Shown here piece after piece: positions 1 through 10,296 of a stretch of 43,515 nucleotides of DNA (the stretch's first letter is position 1; the number at the start of each line of letters is the position of its first letter). The notes under the pieces are model-generated. The model saw nothing but the letters and a program-made list of their open reading frames with translations. It did no database searches and was not told the origin of the DNA. This stretch comes from Gracilaria vermiculophylla (Eukaryota; Rhodophyta; Florideophyceae; Gracilariales; Gracilariaceae). The stretch covers positions 266,032 to 309,546 of the forward strand of contig JAHNZQ020003150.1 of NCBI GenBank assembly GCA_019155205.2. Direction: 5' to 3'. A program made the translations under genes and the position numbers.

Positions 1-545
1 AGCCGGGCTGAGTCGAATAGCGTACAGTTCGCAGGATCGCTTCTTGGCCAATCTGCGAAGTCGCTTGAAGGATATCGTCGGTATCGTTTCCGTGTTCGAC
101 CGCATGTAAGGGGATACGGAGCGACGAGGGTGTATGGTGAAGCTCGATCCATCGGCGTGCTTGATGGAGAGCGAGTGTGACGACCAATCGATGGTTGGTA
201 ATGTCTGATGGAGCCACTGACGGCCTACTGTGATCAAGGGTAGGTTATTGCTGTGCTCCTTCATCTTGATTACATACGCTGTTATTGATGCGCAGCAACC
301 TTTCATAGAGATAGTTGCTTCTGCTTCTGCCAGAATCGGGGTGGTGGAGCTGTCTCCGAGTTCCGTTTGGCAGAAGCGCGAGGGTTGCAAAGGGAGATTA
401 CACAATTTGGCGGTTGCGGGGGAGAGGAAGGCGTGAGAAGCGCCAGGGTCGAGATGGAAGGCAACGCTGTGGCCATTCAGAGTAGCTTCGTACATCATCA
501 CTCCCGTGGGGTTCACATCTACCGCTTAAGGGTGGGAATAGTGGT
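1..545 (-). CDS. Ty3/gypsy pol N-terminus: aspartic protease, partial
   Basis: The minus-strand frame from about 545 to 1 is open. It starts just after an in-frame stop next to the gag end, so pol must be reached by frameshift, by a separate start (an in-frame Met pair lies about 8 codons in), or not at all. The retropepsin active site reads L-D-P-G-A, with the Asp codon at 450-448; the usual form is D-S/T-G, so Pro replaces Ser/Thr. A flap-like and linker region follows, then the run-up to the RT domain. The same sequence recurs in copy B at 5440-5960. Protease processes Gag-Pol in the virus-like particle. Activity is uncertain because of the DPG change and the unseen remainder. Confidence 0.7.
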
Positions 546-619
546 GTGGGATACATTTGCCATGTCTTGTGGGGAGAGGGGGTGGAGAGCAGGGGGGGCC
601 GCACCGATGTGCGGCGGGT

Positions 620-1990
620 CTAGTTTTTTGCCCGCGATTGCTTATCACGCGAGGCATGCACTAGGCGTTTGCGACAGGGGTGGTTCGGATCACTCCATGA
701 GCGTTGCCCACAGCGCATACACCGGTCATTAGCCCGATAAAGGCGGTTGTGGTCTTCATTGAACATCTCCGCTGCTCCCCACGATTGCACATTGGCGTCC
801 TTATTGATATCGGCGGGGTCGGGGAGGTTTGTCGAACTGGTGCCGGAGCGACGCCCTTGGTGGATACGAATGCTCCTCTGGCGAGATTTGCCAGACTGCT
901 CAGCAGCGCTGGGAGCCGTCGTGCGCCATTTATCAGCTGTATGGAGCGTACGAACAAAGTTCAAGGCGTGTTTCAGATCGGGAGGGGATCCCGTTGGGTA
1001 ATGCTCCGATACTTTGCATCTGTAGGACGTCGGGAGAGACAACTGCAGATAGCTATAGGGCTCGGAAAGGGGGGTTTCACAGGTTTCAACAAGGTGTATG
1101 AATCGATTGAGATGGTCTTCCATGGGGCCCTGGAGACGAAACTGGATAAGTTTCAAGCGTGCCTCCGCCAGCTCGTTTGCAGGGAAAAAGGCCTGCAGTA
1201 GTCCAACTTCGAGAGCCTCCAAAGACGTGAAGGTTTTTCCATGGCTTCTGGCTCGATTGTACCAGCGGTCCGCTGCCTTTCGGAGTTGGCAGACCGCTAT
1301 GTGCACTTCCTGGGGTACCGTTACTGCAGGAAAGAGTAATGTGTCTTTGTGGATGCCTGAAATGAAGTCTCTCACGCACAAAGAAGACCGTTCATCCTGT
1401 CGTGCGGCGTATGTGATATTGCACGCGGCTTTGACAGCGTTTGCAATATCCGAACGGCTGGTAGGCTGTCTACCTTGGGCAAAGAGCTCGGCCGCCGTTG
1501 CTGCTGGCTGAGCATGTGTTCCGGCGCCTGACTGTCCTATTTGGGTGTCCGGGCTAACGACCGGGGCATCCGGGTGGGCTTCGACGGGAGACTTTTCCTG
1601 ATTCCTGTGCTGAGGCACGTCGAAGGCCACCGCGGTTGGGGTGGTGGGGAGCGGATATGTGCGGTTTTGGGGTACCGCGTAGGACTCGAAAGCTTCAAAA
1701 CGACGTTCGAGAGTCTCGACTTGCCCCGACATCCGTGACTCCCAATGTAGCATATGTACAGCCAGTGCCTCCATGGCATTTAGGTTGGCTGCGCAGAGAG
1801 CGGAGGATCGCACCGAGTGGGATGGAGTCCCTCGACCCTGACCCATGCTCGACCTCATGCCCCAGTCGGTGCTAGGAGCGCGGTAATGGGGCAATCTCCG
1901 GAGAGGGCGAGCGTTGGTGTTGGCCAGCCTCTGTGTGGTCGAACACTGCCGGTTCCATTTCAGCAGCGGCCGCAGCAGTTGAAGCAGCAA
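620..1990 (-). CDS. Ty3/gypsy Gag polyprotein, copy A
   Basis: This 456-aa ORF is intact. The N-terminal third is Pro/Ser-rich and contains a short heptad-like stretch (about 75-105). The middle (about 175-350) resembles a retrotransposon capsid (RWY-type core, PMEDHLNRF-like helix). The C-terminus is basic. The zinc motif is non-classical: Cys424, Cys427, His437 and Cys439 (CX2CX9HX2C), with Trp where CCHC knuckles have His. Copy B keeps the same spacing (minus its His), so this looks like a family trait. Gag packages RNA and builds the particle. The start at 1990 is the first ATG of the open frame after a leader of about 210 nt from the primer site. Confidence 0.8.
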   Translation of the reverse strand: MLLQLLRPLLKWNRQCSTTQRLANTNARPLRRLPHYRAPSTDWGMRSSMGQGRGTPSHSVRSSALCAANLNAMEALAVHMLHWESRMSGQVETLERRFEAFESYAVPQNRTYPLPTTPTAVAFDVPQHRNQEKSPVEAHPDAPVVSPDTQIGQSGAGTHAQPAATAAELFAQGRQPTSRSDIANAVKAACNITYAARQDERSSLCVRDFISGIHKDTLLFPAVTVPQEVHIAVCQLRKAADRWYNRARSHGKTFTSLEALEVGLLQAFFPANELAEARLKLIQFRLQGPMEDHLNRFIHLVETCETPLSEPYSYLQLSLPTSYRCKVSEHYPTGSPPDLKHALNFVRTLHTADKWRTTAPSAAEQSGKSRQRSIRIHQGRRSGTSSTNLPDPADINKDANVQSWGAAEMFNEDHNRLYRANDRCMRCGQRSWSDPNHPCRKRLVHASRDKQSRAKN

Positions 1991-2199
1991 CCGCCGCGGC
2001 TGTCACAGATCGGGTGCGTGGTCCATCTCGTGCATTTCCGGCCGGCGGGGGTGAACGGCGTGGTAGACGACTTGAACTAGACGTAGCGGATATCGTCCGT
2101 AAACGGGAATCATTAGAGCTCATGAAGCACGGGGGTAAAGGAAAAAAAGGGGATAAAGGGGAAGGAGAGAGGGAGGATCCAGCGGGAGGATCGTAAAAA

Positions 2200-2209
2200 G
2201 ATGCTACCA
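2200..2209 (-). promoter_or_regulatory. Primer-binding-site-like sequence of gypsy copy A
   Basis: On the minus strand the bases directly after the LTR read TGGTAGCATC. A TGG beginning 0-3 nt after the LTR is the usual form of a primer site complementary to a tRNA 3' end. I cannot assign the tRNA; it only loosely resembles elongator/initiator Met primer sites. Confidence 0.45.
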
Positions 2210-2211
2210 AA

Positions 2212-2563
2212 TGTAACACAGGAGGGTTGGAAGAAGTCTGACCAGGCCCACGCTCTTCTCCAAGGTGGGTCTGGCTTTGTTTTATAGTGATTCTTAAAAC
2301 TAGACGTTAAGCGTCTTACATTCTACTTCATCTACTTGTACGCTCGTAGCGCACGGCGCTCTGTCGTCGAGCGCTTGAAATGTTTGATGCCTGCTTGAAG
2401 TGCTTGAAGCACACGACGCAATGTTGCGCAGTGGCTTGAACCAAGCGTCGTGCTGACAAACTGCAATGTTCTTGTACGCCGCATTGCGACGTGCAGGGAC
2501 AAGGCTTGCAGTTTGAAGCGCGACTCGCTTGAATCGCTAGGGTATAAGGCTGGGTTCGTTACA
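2212..2563 (-). repeat. LTR (352 bp) shared by gypsy copies A and B
   Basis: The segment begins TGTAAC and ends GTTACA, a perfect 6-bp terminal inverted repeat of the TG...CA type. It lies exactly between the end of copy B pol (stop codon TAA at 2561-2559, overlapping the LTR end) and the primer-site-like sequence of copy A. It therefore acts positionally as 3' LTR of B and 5' LTR of A. The usual purine tract before a 3' LTR is not visible, which leaves some doubt about the exact edge on the B side. No second full LTR of this family is in the window for comparison. Confidence 0.7.
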
Positions 2564-3880
2564 AATGGAGCTTGTGCTGCAAGTTTAATTCGGTAACTTT
2601 CGCGCAACAGTTCTTGAGCGCGGCGCGCGGAAGCCAAATGGCATCGGATTCGGGATCGCTGCAGAACAAAGTGAGGTAGTAGATGCACCGATTGGCACGC
2701 CGCTTAGCCAGAGTGCGTTCTGCTTCCTGTTCTACGACGTCATTAACGTTGATGACGATGTCCAGAGGTCCTGATGGTTCTCCGTAAAAGCGGCGCAGCT
2801 GTGACATGTGGTAGACATCGTGTGCGTTGCTCATGGGTGTTGGGAGCTGAATGCAATATGTGACCGGTCCGAATTTCCCGAGGACGCGAAATGGTCCTCT
2901 AAAGCGGGGCTGCCATTTTCTGGGGATTGCAGCCAGTCGCGCTAACGTGAGGCAGTCGGTGCGCAAACAAATGAGGTTGTCCAGTTCCAGGTGTAATAAA
3001 GAGTGATAGCGGTCGGTGTAATGCTCGTGGCCGGCAACAGAGGCGGCCAAGCTGTCGCAAGCCAGAGATGTGAGCGCCCAATGCCGAGAATCTAAGTCGA
3101 TTGAAGACTGTGTTAAGCTGTTGTCCAGGACATGGGTTGCCGGCGAGTGCGGGACGTAGCCAGGACTGATTTCGAAAGTGGAAGGACGGGTGGTGCCATT
3201 TCGGGAGGAGCCGTATTCAAACTTCAGGGTTGGAAGCGCGAGAAGTCCGTCGCCTGGCGCTGCCTGTTTTGAAGAACGTAGCATCAAGGAGAGGGTCCGG
3301 ATGAGATTTTTGTACTGCGCATCTGTCTGAGGGTGGTCAGCAGTCGAAATATTGTTCCAGATGCGCAGCAACCGCGTGGGTGATCGCAAAAATTTGGGAA
3401 GCGACCATGCGTTCGCGGTCTGGTATCAATGTGGTCAGTGTTCCATACTTGGGAAGCAAATGCATGTGAAAGAGCCCAACAGTGTCCACCACCGATGTGG
3501 CCTGAAAGGTTGGAATGAAGGGAGCGCGCGTTGAAAGATTCTACACGATCACCGGAATGTATTTCTGACCGTTCCTGTTGCTATAAAAATCGGTGGAAAA
3601 GGCATAGGAGATGATGTCCCAACACCGTTGAGGGATCAAAAGTGGCTGTAGGCGTCCAGGTGGACCCAAAATGGGTGTTTTGTTCACCTGACAAAAACGG
3701 CAGTTGCGCAGGAATGGAAAGATATCCCGATATATCTAGGGTCAATACGCGCGGCGTAGATTTGTGCAATACATCTTATGGGCGCCAAGAAGCCCAAATC
3801 CATGAAAATGTTGCATGAGCTCAGTGCGAAACTGCCCTTTCCGGATGTAGATGTGTTATGGATCAGTGCCAATCTAATGG
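2559..3880 (-). pseudogene. Ty3/gypsy integrase remnant with GPF module, copy B
   Basis: The N-terminal part (about 3870-3690) shows a zinc-binding HHCC pattern ending in N-C-R-F-C-Q, in shifting frames. The core follows, including a W-D-I-I-S stretch for the first Asp region and a D-R-E-R stretch for the second. The C-terminal ORF (276 codons, 3389-2559) begins with a degenerate HPQTDGQTER motif in which Lys27 replaces the catalytic Glu. It then carries the GPY/F-type module (RFRGPF at 162-167 and HDVYHMSQLRRF at 190-201) typical of Ty3/gypsy integrases. No chromodomain follows before the stop, which overlaps the LTR. Inactive. Confidence 0.8.
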
Positions 3881-4598
3881 ATGACTCCGTCGGTGAACCT
3901 GAACTTTTTTGGTAGGCATGTGGTGGATTGGCCAGAAGAAATGTCGCAGTTTATATGTTTTGTGGCAAGGGCATTCGCAGCATATGTACCCCGTACACGG
4001 TTCTGAATGTCGTGGAACTGTGCCAAGTGAGCGCCCAGACGCGAGGATTCGTGGTCGGGACGGTGGCTGAGGGCATCGGGGGCGACATTTTCCGTCCCAG
4101 TGATATGCTTGATACCGAAGAAAAATTTCTGGATCTCGTCCAACCATCGACACTCGCGACCAGACAGCTTGTGTTATGTGCGGAGATACGTGATGGGCTC
4201 ATGATTCATTAAAAGCATGAAGTGCCGTCTGCGCAGGGAAAAGCTACACGTGCGTATTTCAATCACTGAAGCGAGTAGTTTTTGATCTCTGGTATTCCAG
4301 TGGGTCTCAGCGGGTGAGTGTCGGTGTGATAAGATTGTGAAGGGATGTCCTGCCTGCAACAACGCGGCAACGACGGGAAATTGGGAAGCGTCAGTGGGCA
4401 AATCCAACTCTTCGGAGGCGTTCGCGTGTGCCAGAACAGGGCAGAAATCAAAGCATCCTTTATCATGTTGAAGGCATTATACTGTTCTCGGCCCCATTGG
4501 AGAACGCGGGAGCGCAAAAGAACCGAGATTGAGCAGAATGTGTAGCCTATGATAAAATGCCGATAAAAGTTGGCGAGTCCCAAATACTGCTGCACATG
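3874..4598 (-). pseudogene. Ty3/gypsy RNase H remnant, copy B
   Basis: Two overlapping minus-strand frames (4595-4263 and 4407-4174) and a third (4143-3874) together cover the tether and RNase H. A T-D-A-S motif marks the first catalytic Asp, D-Q-K-L-L-A the Glu helix region (Glu replaced by Lys), and T-G-x-E-N-V-A-P-D-A-L-S the conserved end of gypsy RNase H. Frameshifts separate the pieces, so no active enzyme is encoded. Confidence 0.75.
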
Positions 4599-5690
4599 GC
4601 GGATATGTCTGGGTGTCGGCCAGTCGCGAACCGCAGTGAAAATATGGTCCTACGTAGCCATGCCCGTAGTTGATACGCGAAAGCCAAGGAAGTCCACTTC
4701 GCTGACCTCCAATGCAGATATGCTCAATTTGGCGAGCAGCTGATTCGTGCGAAGTGCCTCGAAGACGTTACGCAAAAGCAGCTTGTGCTTTTCCAGTGAA
4801 TGACTGTATACGAGGATGTCGTCCAGATACAGTAGCAAACAATGTCCGCTCAAATGGCGGAGGACGGAAGCAATCAGTCGTGAGAAGGCGGCTGGCGCGT
4901 TGGTGAGTCCAACGCACAGAACGCGCTACTCGAAAGATGCAAATAGTGTCCATATTGCTGTCTTGTGGACGTCACTCCATTTTATGCGCATCTGGTCGTA
5001 GGCACCCCCTAAGTCGATCTGAGAGAAGAACTTCGCACCCGCCCCCTGATCCAATTCTTTATCGACGAGGGGGAGAGGTTTGGATTCCGCTATGGTTATG
5101 CGGTTGAGCCCGCGATACTCGCAGACCAATCGGAGCTCGACGGTTTTCTTTTTCAGGAAGATCACGGGTGCTCCATAAAGAGAAACAGAAGGATCTAGGA
5201 GGTATTTTCGAAGTAGGGCATCTAATGTGTTGCGGAGGACGAATAGTTTATGTGAGGAGAGCTGGACGACGGGTCGTACAGGGGGCGGTTCATCGTCCCT
5301 GAGGTGGATTTCAAAATCGAACTCGCGAGATGGCGGCAGAGTATCTGGGAGCTCTTCCCAAAGTACATCTCGAAACTCGTCAAACATTTTCGTTACTTCG
5401 GGGCGGCCGTTGATGGTGGAGGTCAGGCTGAGGCGAATATCACACAATTCGGAGGATCGCCTCTTCGTCAATTGGTAGAGTTTTTTGAATGATATATTTG
5501 GTAACGAGTCCGTGTATGACCGGATGTTGGGTGTTTGGGGACGCGGAAGGGCAAGGGTGCATGGTGAAGCTCGATCCATCGGCGCATTTGATGGGGAACG
5601 AGTGGGAAGAACAATAGATGGTTGGTAGTTTCTGACGGAGCAATTGACGGCCGACCGTGATCGATGGTAGGTTAATGTTTTGCTTTTTCA
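4599..5690 (-). pseudogene. Ty3/gypsy reverse transcriptase remnant, copy B
   Basis: The 217-codon frame 5579-4926 holds the fingers and first palm motif. It includes L-V-C-E-Y-R-G-L-N and F-S-Q-I-D-L-G-G-A-Y-D-Q, with the first catalytic Asp near residue 189. After a stop near 4925 the next frame (4853-4650) holds the active site Y-L-D-D (residues 9-12), then K-L-x-x-x-x-x-E-V-x-F-L-G-F. A further stop precedes the thumb/tether. Both catalytic signatures remain although the frame is broken. Confidence 0.85.
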
Positions 5691-5965
5691 TCTTGATTAT
5701 ATACGTCGTTAGAATCTTTCATAGAGATAGATGCGTCCACTTCCGCCAAAATCGGGGTGGTGGAGCTGTCTCAGAGTTCCGTTTGGCAAGAGCGCGAGGG
5801 TTTCAAAGGTAGGCTACACAATTTTGCGGCTGTGAGGGAGAGAAAGACGTGATAAGCGCCAGGTTCAACATGGAGAGCAACGCTGTGAACATTCAGAGTA
5901 GCTTCGTACATCATTTCTCGCGTAGGATGCACGTCCACTGCCGAAAGAGTAGAAGAAGTGCGGTG
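5691..5965 (-). pseudogene. Ty3/gypsy protease remnant, copy B
   Basis: Same reading as the copy A protease. The active-site codon is Glu (5866-5864) in H-V-E-P-G-A where copy A has Asp. One in-frame stop lies between the active site and the flap. Two independent lesions make it inactive. Confidence 0.7.
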
Positions 5966-7310
5966 GGATGCATGTGCCGTGTCGTGCGGGGAAGGGGGGT
6001 GTAGAGCAGAAGACTTGGGCGGAGGTACACCGATGTGCGGCGGATCTAGTGTTTTGCCCGTGATTGCTTATCACGCGAGGCATGCGGTAGATGTATGCGA
6101 CATGAGCTGTTTGGGTCATTATATAAAAGCTACCCACAACACATACAGCGGTTCTTAGCCCGATTAATAGCGGTCTGGTTTTCATTGAACATCTATGGTG
6201 CTCCATACGGGAACGCATAGGTGTCCAGATCGATGTCGGTGGGGTCGGAGAGGTTTGACGAACTCATTCATGAGCGACGGCCCTGGGGGTAACAACTGTC
6301 CCTATGGCGATATTTTCCAAGCTGCTCAGAAGCGCTTTGCGCCATTTTACGCCTTTTATCAGCCATTGGGAGCATACCAACTAAGTCCAGGGCTTGTTTA
6401 TGATCGGAAGGAAATCCAATGAGGTAGTGCTCCGACAAATTGCATCTGTAGGACGTCTGGAGGGCCAGATGCAGATAGCTTTAGGCCTCGAAAAGTGGTG
6501 TTTGGCAGGTCTTCGCGAGGTGTATGAGCCAAGTGATATTGTCCTACATGGGACCCTGGAGACAAACTTTAATGCTTTTTCAAGCAGGTCTACGCCAGCT
6601 CCTTTGTGATTACAAAGGTTTTCAGGGGTCCGCGTTTGAAGGCCTCAAATGACGTAAATGTTGTTCTATGGCGCCTCGTTCGGTTTTATCAGCTGTTTGT
6701 TGCCTCTTAAAGCTGACAGACCGCTACGTTCTCCTCCTGGGTATCCGTTACTGCTGGAAATAGTAATTTATCATTGCGTATGCCCGATATGGAGTCTTTA
6801 ACGCACACTGAAGAACTTTCATCTTTCCTTGCGGCGTATGTGATATTGCCTATGACTCTGACTTCGCTGGCAAGATTTGAACTGCTGGTAGGCGTTCTAC
6901 CTTACGCATGTAGCTAGGCCACCATTGGTTTTGGCTGGTTATTCATCCCGGCGACTGTTTGCCTTATTTCTTTATCTGGACTGAAGACCGGGGCTTCCGG
7001 GTGGTCTTTGACAGGAGACTCCTCCTGAAACCTGTGCTTAGGCACTTCGGGGACCACCGCGGTCGAGAGTGTGGTAAGCGGGTACGTGCGGTATTGGGGT
7101 ATAGCTTAGGACTGGAAAACATGGAAACAACATTCGAGAGTCATTTCTTGTCCCGACATCCGTGTCTCCGAGTTCCGCATCTGCACAGTTAGAGTCTTCA
7201 TGATGTGTTATTGGCAGCGCATAAAGTAAAAGCGTTGTATCGAGCGGGATTGCTTCCCTCGAACTGGACCCATTCTCTCTTGGAAAGGCAGTTGAGGTGA
7301 AAACACGACG
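5966..7310 (-). pseudogene. Ty3/gypsy gag remnant, copy B
   Basis: DNA similarity to copy A gag (620-1990) runs through most of this segment, with frequent stops and indels. The zinc motif region near 6155-6100 reads C-M-C-C-G-stop and ends D-P-N-S-S-C, matching copy A in spacing. Similarity fades near 7300, shortly before the copia D hairpin at 7320. Confidence 0.7.
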
Positions 7311-7319
7311 ATCGGATCT

Positions 7320-7358
7320 GAGGACTGTTGTTCAGAACATTTAAGAACAACAGTCCTC
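7320..7358. repeat. Perfect 14-bp inverted repeat (hairpin)
   Basis: GAGGACTGTTGTTC at 7320-7333 is the exact reverse complement of 7345-7358, with an 11-nt loop (7334-7344). It lies at the border of the D LTR remnant and the gypsy B gag remnant. It may be a folding end of the LTR transcript or the end of a small insertion. Confidence 0.8.
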
Positions 7359-7515
7359 CTTTATAGAGATTAAGACTTACGGGAGCATATGACACTGATA
7401 TGACCACGTAAACAGATACAATAATATGAATTCAAGCAGTATCACGTTAACAATACAAATACAAATATGAACAGTAGTTCAAATGTTCAAAGTCACTGAG
7501 ATCCCCCTTCGATTG
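7320..7515 (-). repeat. 3' LTR remnant of copia D with polypurine tract
   Basis: On the minus strand the RNase H frame ends at 7532, followed by a purine tract CGAAGGGGGAT (about 7522-7512) and then about 190 bp of AT-rich sequence containing a TATAAA-like box (near 7365). The segment ends in a perfect hairpin (7320-7358). No second LTR copy is left for comparison, so edges are inferred. Confidence 0.5.
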
Positions 7516-7531
7516 GTGCGGGAGAAACATG

Positions 7532-8040
7532 TCAAGACTTGCTATGTGAATCAAAATTTTTACCAATCAGAGACTTTTTAAACATATCCGCTTTGTTGTT
7601 TGTAGAAGAAACGTGATTGATCTTGACAACTTCTTGTTTTTGTGCATCCAACACATGATGATACCTAAGTTCAATGTGCTTCATTTTTCTCATTCCAAAG
7701 TCGGTCTGTGTCCATGAGATAGTGCCCCTATTGTCCTGAAAGAGTGGAATCAGTAGCTGCAATGGAAATTCAAGCTCAGTAAACATGTTTTTCACCCAAC
7801 ACACTTGCTTAATACATTCCGAGAACACGTAAAATTTTTCTTTGGTTGTGGAGAAAGCTTTTGATTTTTGACGCTTCGAGCTTCAAGTAACAGAAATATT
7901 ACCAATAGTGATGACAAACCCCCCCTCCTAAAGCGACGCTTCTCGAGATCTCGGCTCCAATCAGCATCTGACCAAGAGCAGACGTTCGTCTGTAACCCGT
8001 AGGATATAGTGAAAATTACATACCGCACCATTTTTCCCAT
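7532..8040 (-). pseudogene. Copia RNase H remnant, element D
   Basis: Two overlapping frames (8040-7792 and 7828-7532). The first shows W-S-D-A-D-W-S-R-D, the first catalytic Asp region of copia RNase H. The second ends with N-N-K-A-D-M-F-K-K-S-L, matching the conserved copia tail (A-D-x-x-T-K). A frameshift joins them. Confidence 0.75.
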
Positions 8041-8199
8041 ACAAATCTAATGCTGCGGAAGAGGATGAGCAGCAAAGTTTCCTGGCATAAAGACAGCTGT
8101 GGATAAGTCTGGACGTGTTCGAGCTAAAAGAAACAATAGGGATCTCAAAACTTCTTTGTAAGGTACATTCATCATAGCACAGCGTTCTTCTTCAGTGGG

Positions 8200-9299
8200 A
8201 GAGACCACAGGATAGTAAAGTCAGTGTGTCTGAGGAAGAGGTGTGGACAATGGAAATGCTGAGGTTAGGCGACAGGTTTCAATGATTTTCTCAATAAGTG
8301 GAAGTTAATGAAGTATGATACTGTCCGGAGATTCTTGAATGGAAACACCGAGGAATAGGTCGGTTCGCCCAAGATCCGATATGTCGTATTGGTCACACAG
8401 TTTCCTTTGAACCCATGATGCCAAGTTAGGAGGACCAAAGATGCTTATATCATCAACGTAAGCCAGAGCAACCACTGTTTCCGAACCCGTGCAATGTAGA
8501 AAGATACAAGGGGCGGATTGAAGCACTTTGAGTCCAATGAAACAAAGATTATTGGAGAGATTTTCGAACCAAAGTCGTGAGGCTTCACGAGTTCCATGTA
8601 GGGATTTCAAAAGCTTCACGATAAGACCAATGGCTTCAATGATATCCTTGACTGTTGTGAGTCTGATCCAAACAGGACGATTGGCAGGCAAAGTGGCGTG
8701 TAGGGAATCACCCTTTACGTCCACATGTTGACGGTCCCATTTCATGGCAGTGGAGAGAACCATCATGATGCGGAATATCCCCCAGTTTAGCACCGGTTCC
8801 TACAGGCTATCGGTGTCGGAGGTTGAATGAAAGTTTCCCCGTGCCAGTAGCCTCGCTTTGAAGCGTAGCAGCTTGCCACTGTGATCTCGTTTGAGGCGAA
8901 AAATGAAGCCAGATGGGATTGGTTGACCATGATGGGGCTTTGCATCTTCATTGGTACCAAGACTGCAGATAGTATTGAATTCAGTATGAATAGCATCCAT
9001 CCAATGGCTAGCCTCAGGAGAGGAAAGAGCCTGACGTAGCGTTGGGTCATAGGATGTACTGATGGCGTCTGGAAGAGTGCGAGCTGTGTTAGCCAGTTCA
9101 GTTTCAAAATCAGAAGCATATCACTCCAGGTCTGGGTCGTAGGTAGACTGTTTTGCAGGATAGTGGGTAAGTCCCGTGCTATTTTGACTCGATAATGAAG
9201 GTGATCTGACGAGATTTTGGCATACTTCACCTGCTTGGGATCCAGTTGGCAGAAAACCGGATTCAGTGCCTGTAAGGACGTCATCTTCATCGTCATCAT
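8200..9299 (-). pseudogene. Copia reverse transcriptase remnant, element D
   Basis: Frame 9299-8787 covers the linker; frame 9000-8800 shows W-M-D-A-I-H-T-E, F-I-F-R-L-K and F-K-A-R-L-L-A-R-G, the N-terminal copia RT blocks. Frame 8793-8305 (162 codons) shows Q-H-V-D-V-K-G with catalytic Asp25, S-L-H-G-T-R-E-A, and the active site A-Y-V-D-D at residues 111-115, then F-L-G-V-S-I. The region is split by frameshifts and a stop. Confidence 0.85.
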
Positions 9300-9319
9300 T
9301 GAAGTCGTACGCAGTTGCA

Positions 9320-10230
9320 GTGTTACCGGACGTGTTTAGTCACAATTGTGCCGGTGCTGGTGAAAATTTTGTATATACCACATCGGATGTGCCCAAGGTT
9401 GATTCCTTCCAAAAGGCAAGGTTCCAGTTTCTTGCGGGTGGCCGGATTGGGCTCGATAAGGGAGCGACATCCAAAAGTACGTAGATGCTTCACAGTACTG
9501 GAAAGATCGTTCATTAGTTCGATGAATGGAATGCGACCTGTATTGTGATGGTAGTTGACGTTTCTGCAAAAGATAACATGGCGCAGAGCATCTGTCCAGC
9601 AGCTTAGAGGAAGATGAGCTTGGTCCAAACAAGCACGGATGGGCCCCGCGGGAACCCCGATGTTTATCTCTGCCAGGCTATTCGAGGAAGATGTACATGC
9701 TGTAGTTTTTGTCAACTCGAAACCAAGTCGTCTTAGTATTTTTTGTGCTTTGAAAATCTCAAATCCTCCATCCGAGTGAAGGGAATATACTATGTGGCTC
9801 GTTTAACGTTCAAACCAGATCACATACTCAAGGATGATATCAGATGCATCGCTTTTGTGAACGAGTGGGGCCGCAAATAGATAGCCCGTGAAATCATCGA
9901 AGATGACCATGTAGTAGGCATGACCCAGCTCAGATTCGTTCCCAACGAATGTGATATATGTATGAAGTTGGCCAGGCCGAGATGCAGTTGTAAGAGAACC
10001 ATGAAAGCTACTACGGAATTTTCCACTGCTGCAAGTGACGCAATCTATACGTCGCTGATGTGCTACAGATAAAAGTTCGTTCTGTAGGAGTTTCTCGACA
10101 CCAGTTCTAGTTGAAAAGTGGCCTAAGCGATCATGTCACAAAGATATTTTTGGAATGGAAGCATTGACGTCTTCTATCTCTGCATCAGGTGCGGGGTCTA
10201 TAGCCAACGATGTGTCGGACTTGCTGTTTT
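9320..10230 (-). pseudogene. Copia integrase remnant, element D
   Basis: The minus-strand reading shows a zinc-binding segment near 10170-10040 (H-D-R-L-G-H-F ... C-V-T-C) and then the catalytic core. The first Asp block is degenerate (F-V-G-N instead of V-D-x-x-G). The second is H-S-D-G-G-F. The Glu block reads S-N-S-L-A-E-I instead of N-G-x-A-E-R. The frame 9715-9323 then gives the conserved region after the core (A-L-R-H-V-I-F-C-R-N, L-R-T-F-G-C-R). Stops occur near 9800. Confidence 0.75.
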
Positions 10231-10296
10231 ACCTGAGATTATTGGGAATTCGAGCCATCATGGCGGCAGCATGATGTAAAAGATCTGTATTCATAT

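Larger units (their letters stand above)
1..2563 (-). mobile_element. Ty3/gypsy retrotransposon, copy A (5' part, truncated by window edge)
   Basis: Read on the minus strand, the order is LTR (2563-2212), primer-site-like sequence (about 2209-2200), leader, gag (1990-620), protease (about 545-230) and the start of the reverse transcriptase part of pol, open to base 1. Gag and the pol N-terminus align with the decayed copy B, whose matching parts lie at 5440-7310. Copy A is much less damaged: gag is one 456-codon ORF and the pol frame has no stop from about 545 to the edge. The rest of pol and the 3' LTR should lie to the left of this window. Confidence 0.85.
2559..7310 (-). mobile_element. 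Ty3/gypsy retrotransposon, copy B, decayed
   Basis: Minus-strand order is gag remnant (7310-5961), protease (5960-5700), RT (5690-4600), RNase H (about 4580-3874), integrase (3870-2559) and then the shared LTR. The PR-RT-RH-IN order is that of Ty3/gypsy. The frame is broken many times by stops and small indels. Its 5' LTR is missing: homology with copy A gag fades near 7310, where the copia D 3' end begins. Confidence 0.85.

Noticed and set aside
398..1511. Plus-strand ORFs across gypsy copy A gag and protease.
   Set aside because: They are opposite-strand shadows of recognisable Gag and protease; translations carry no motif.
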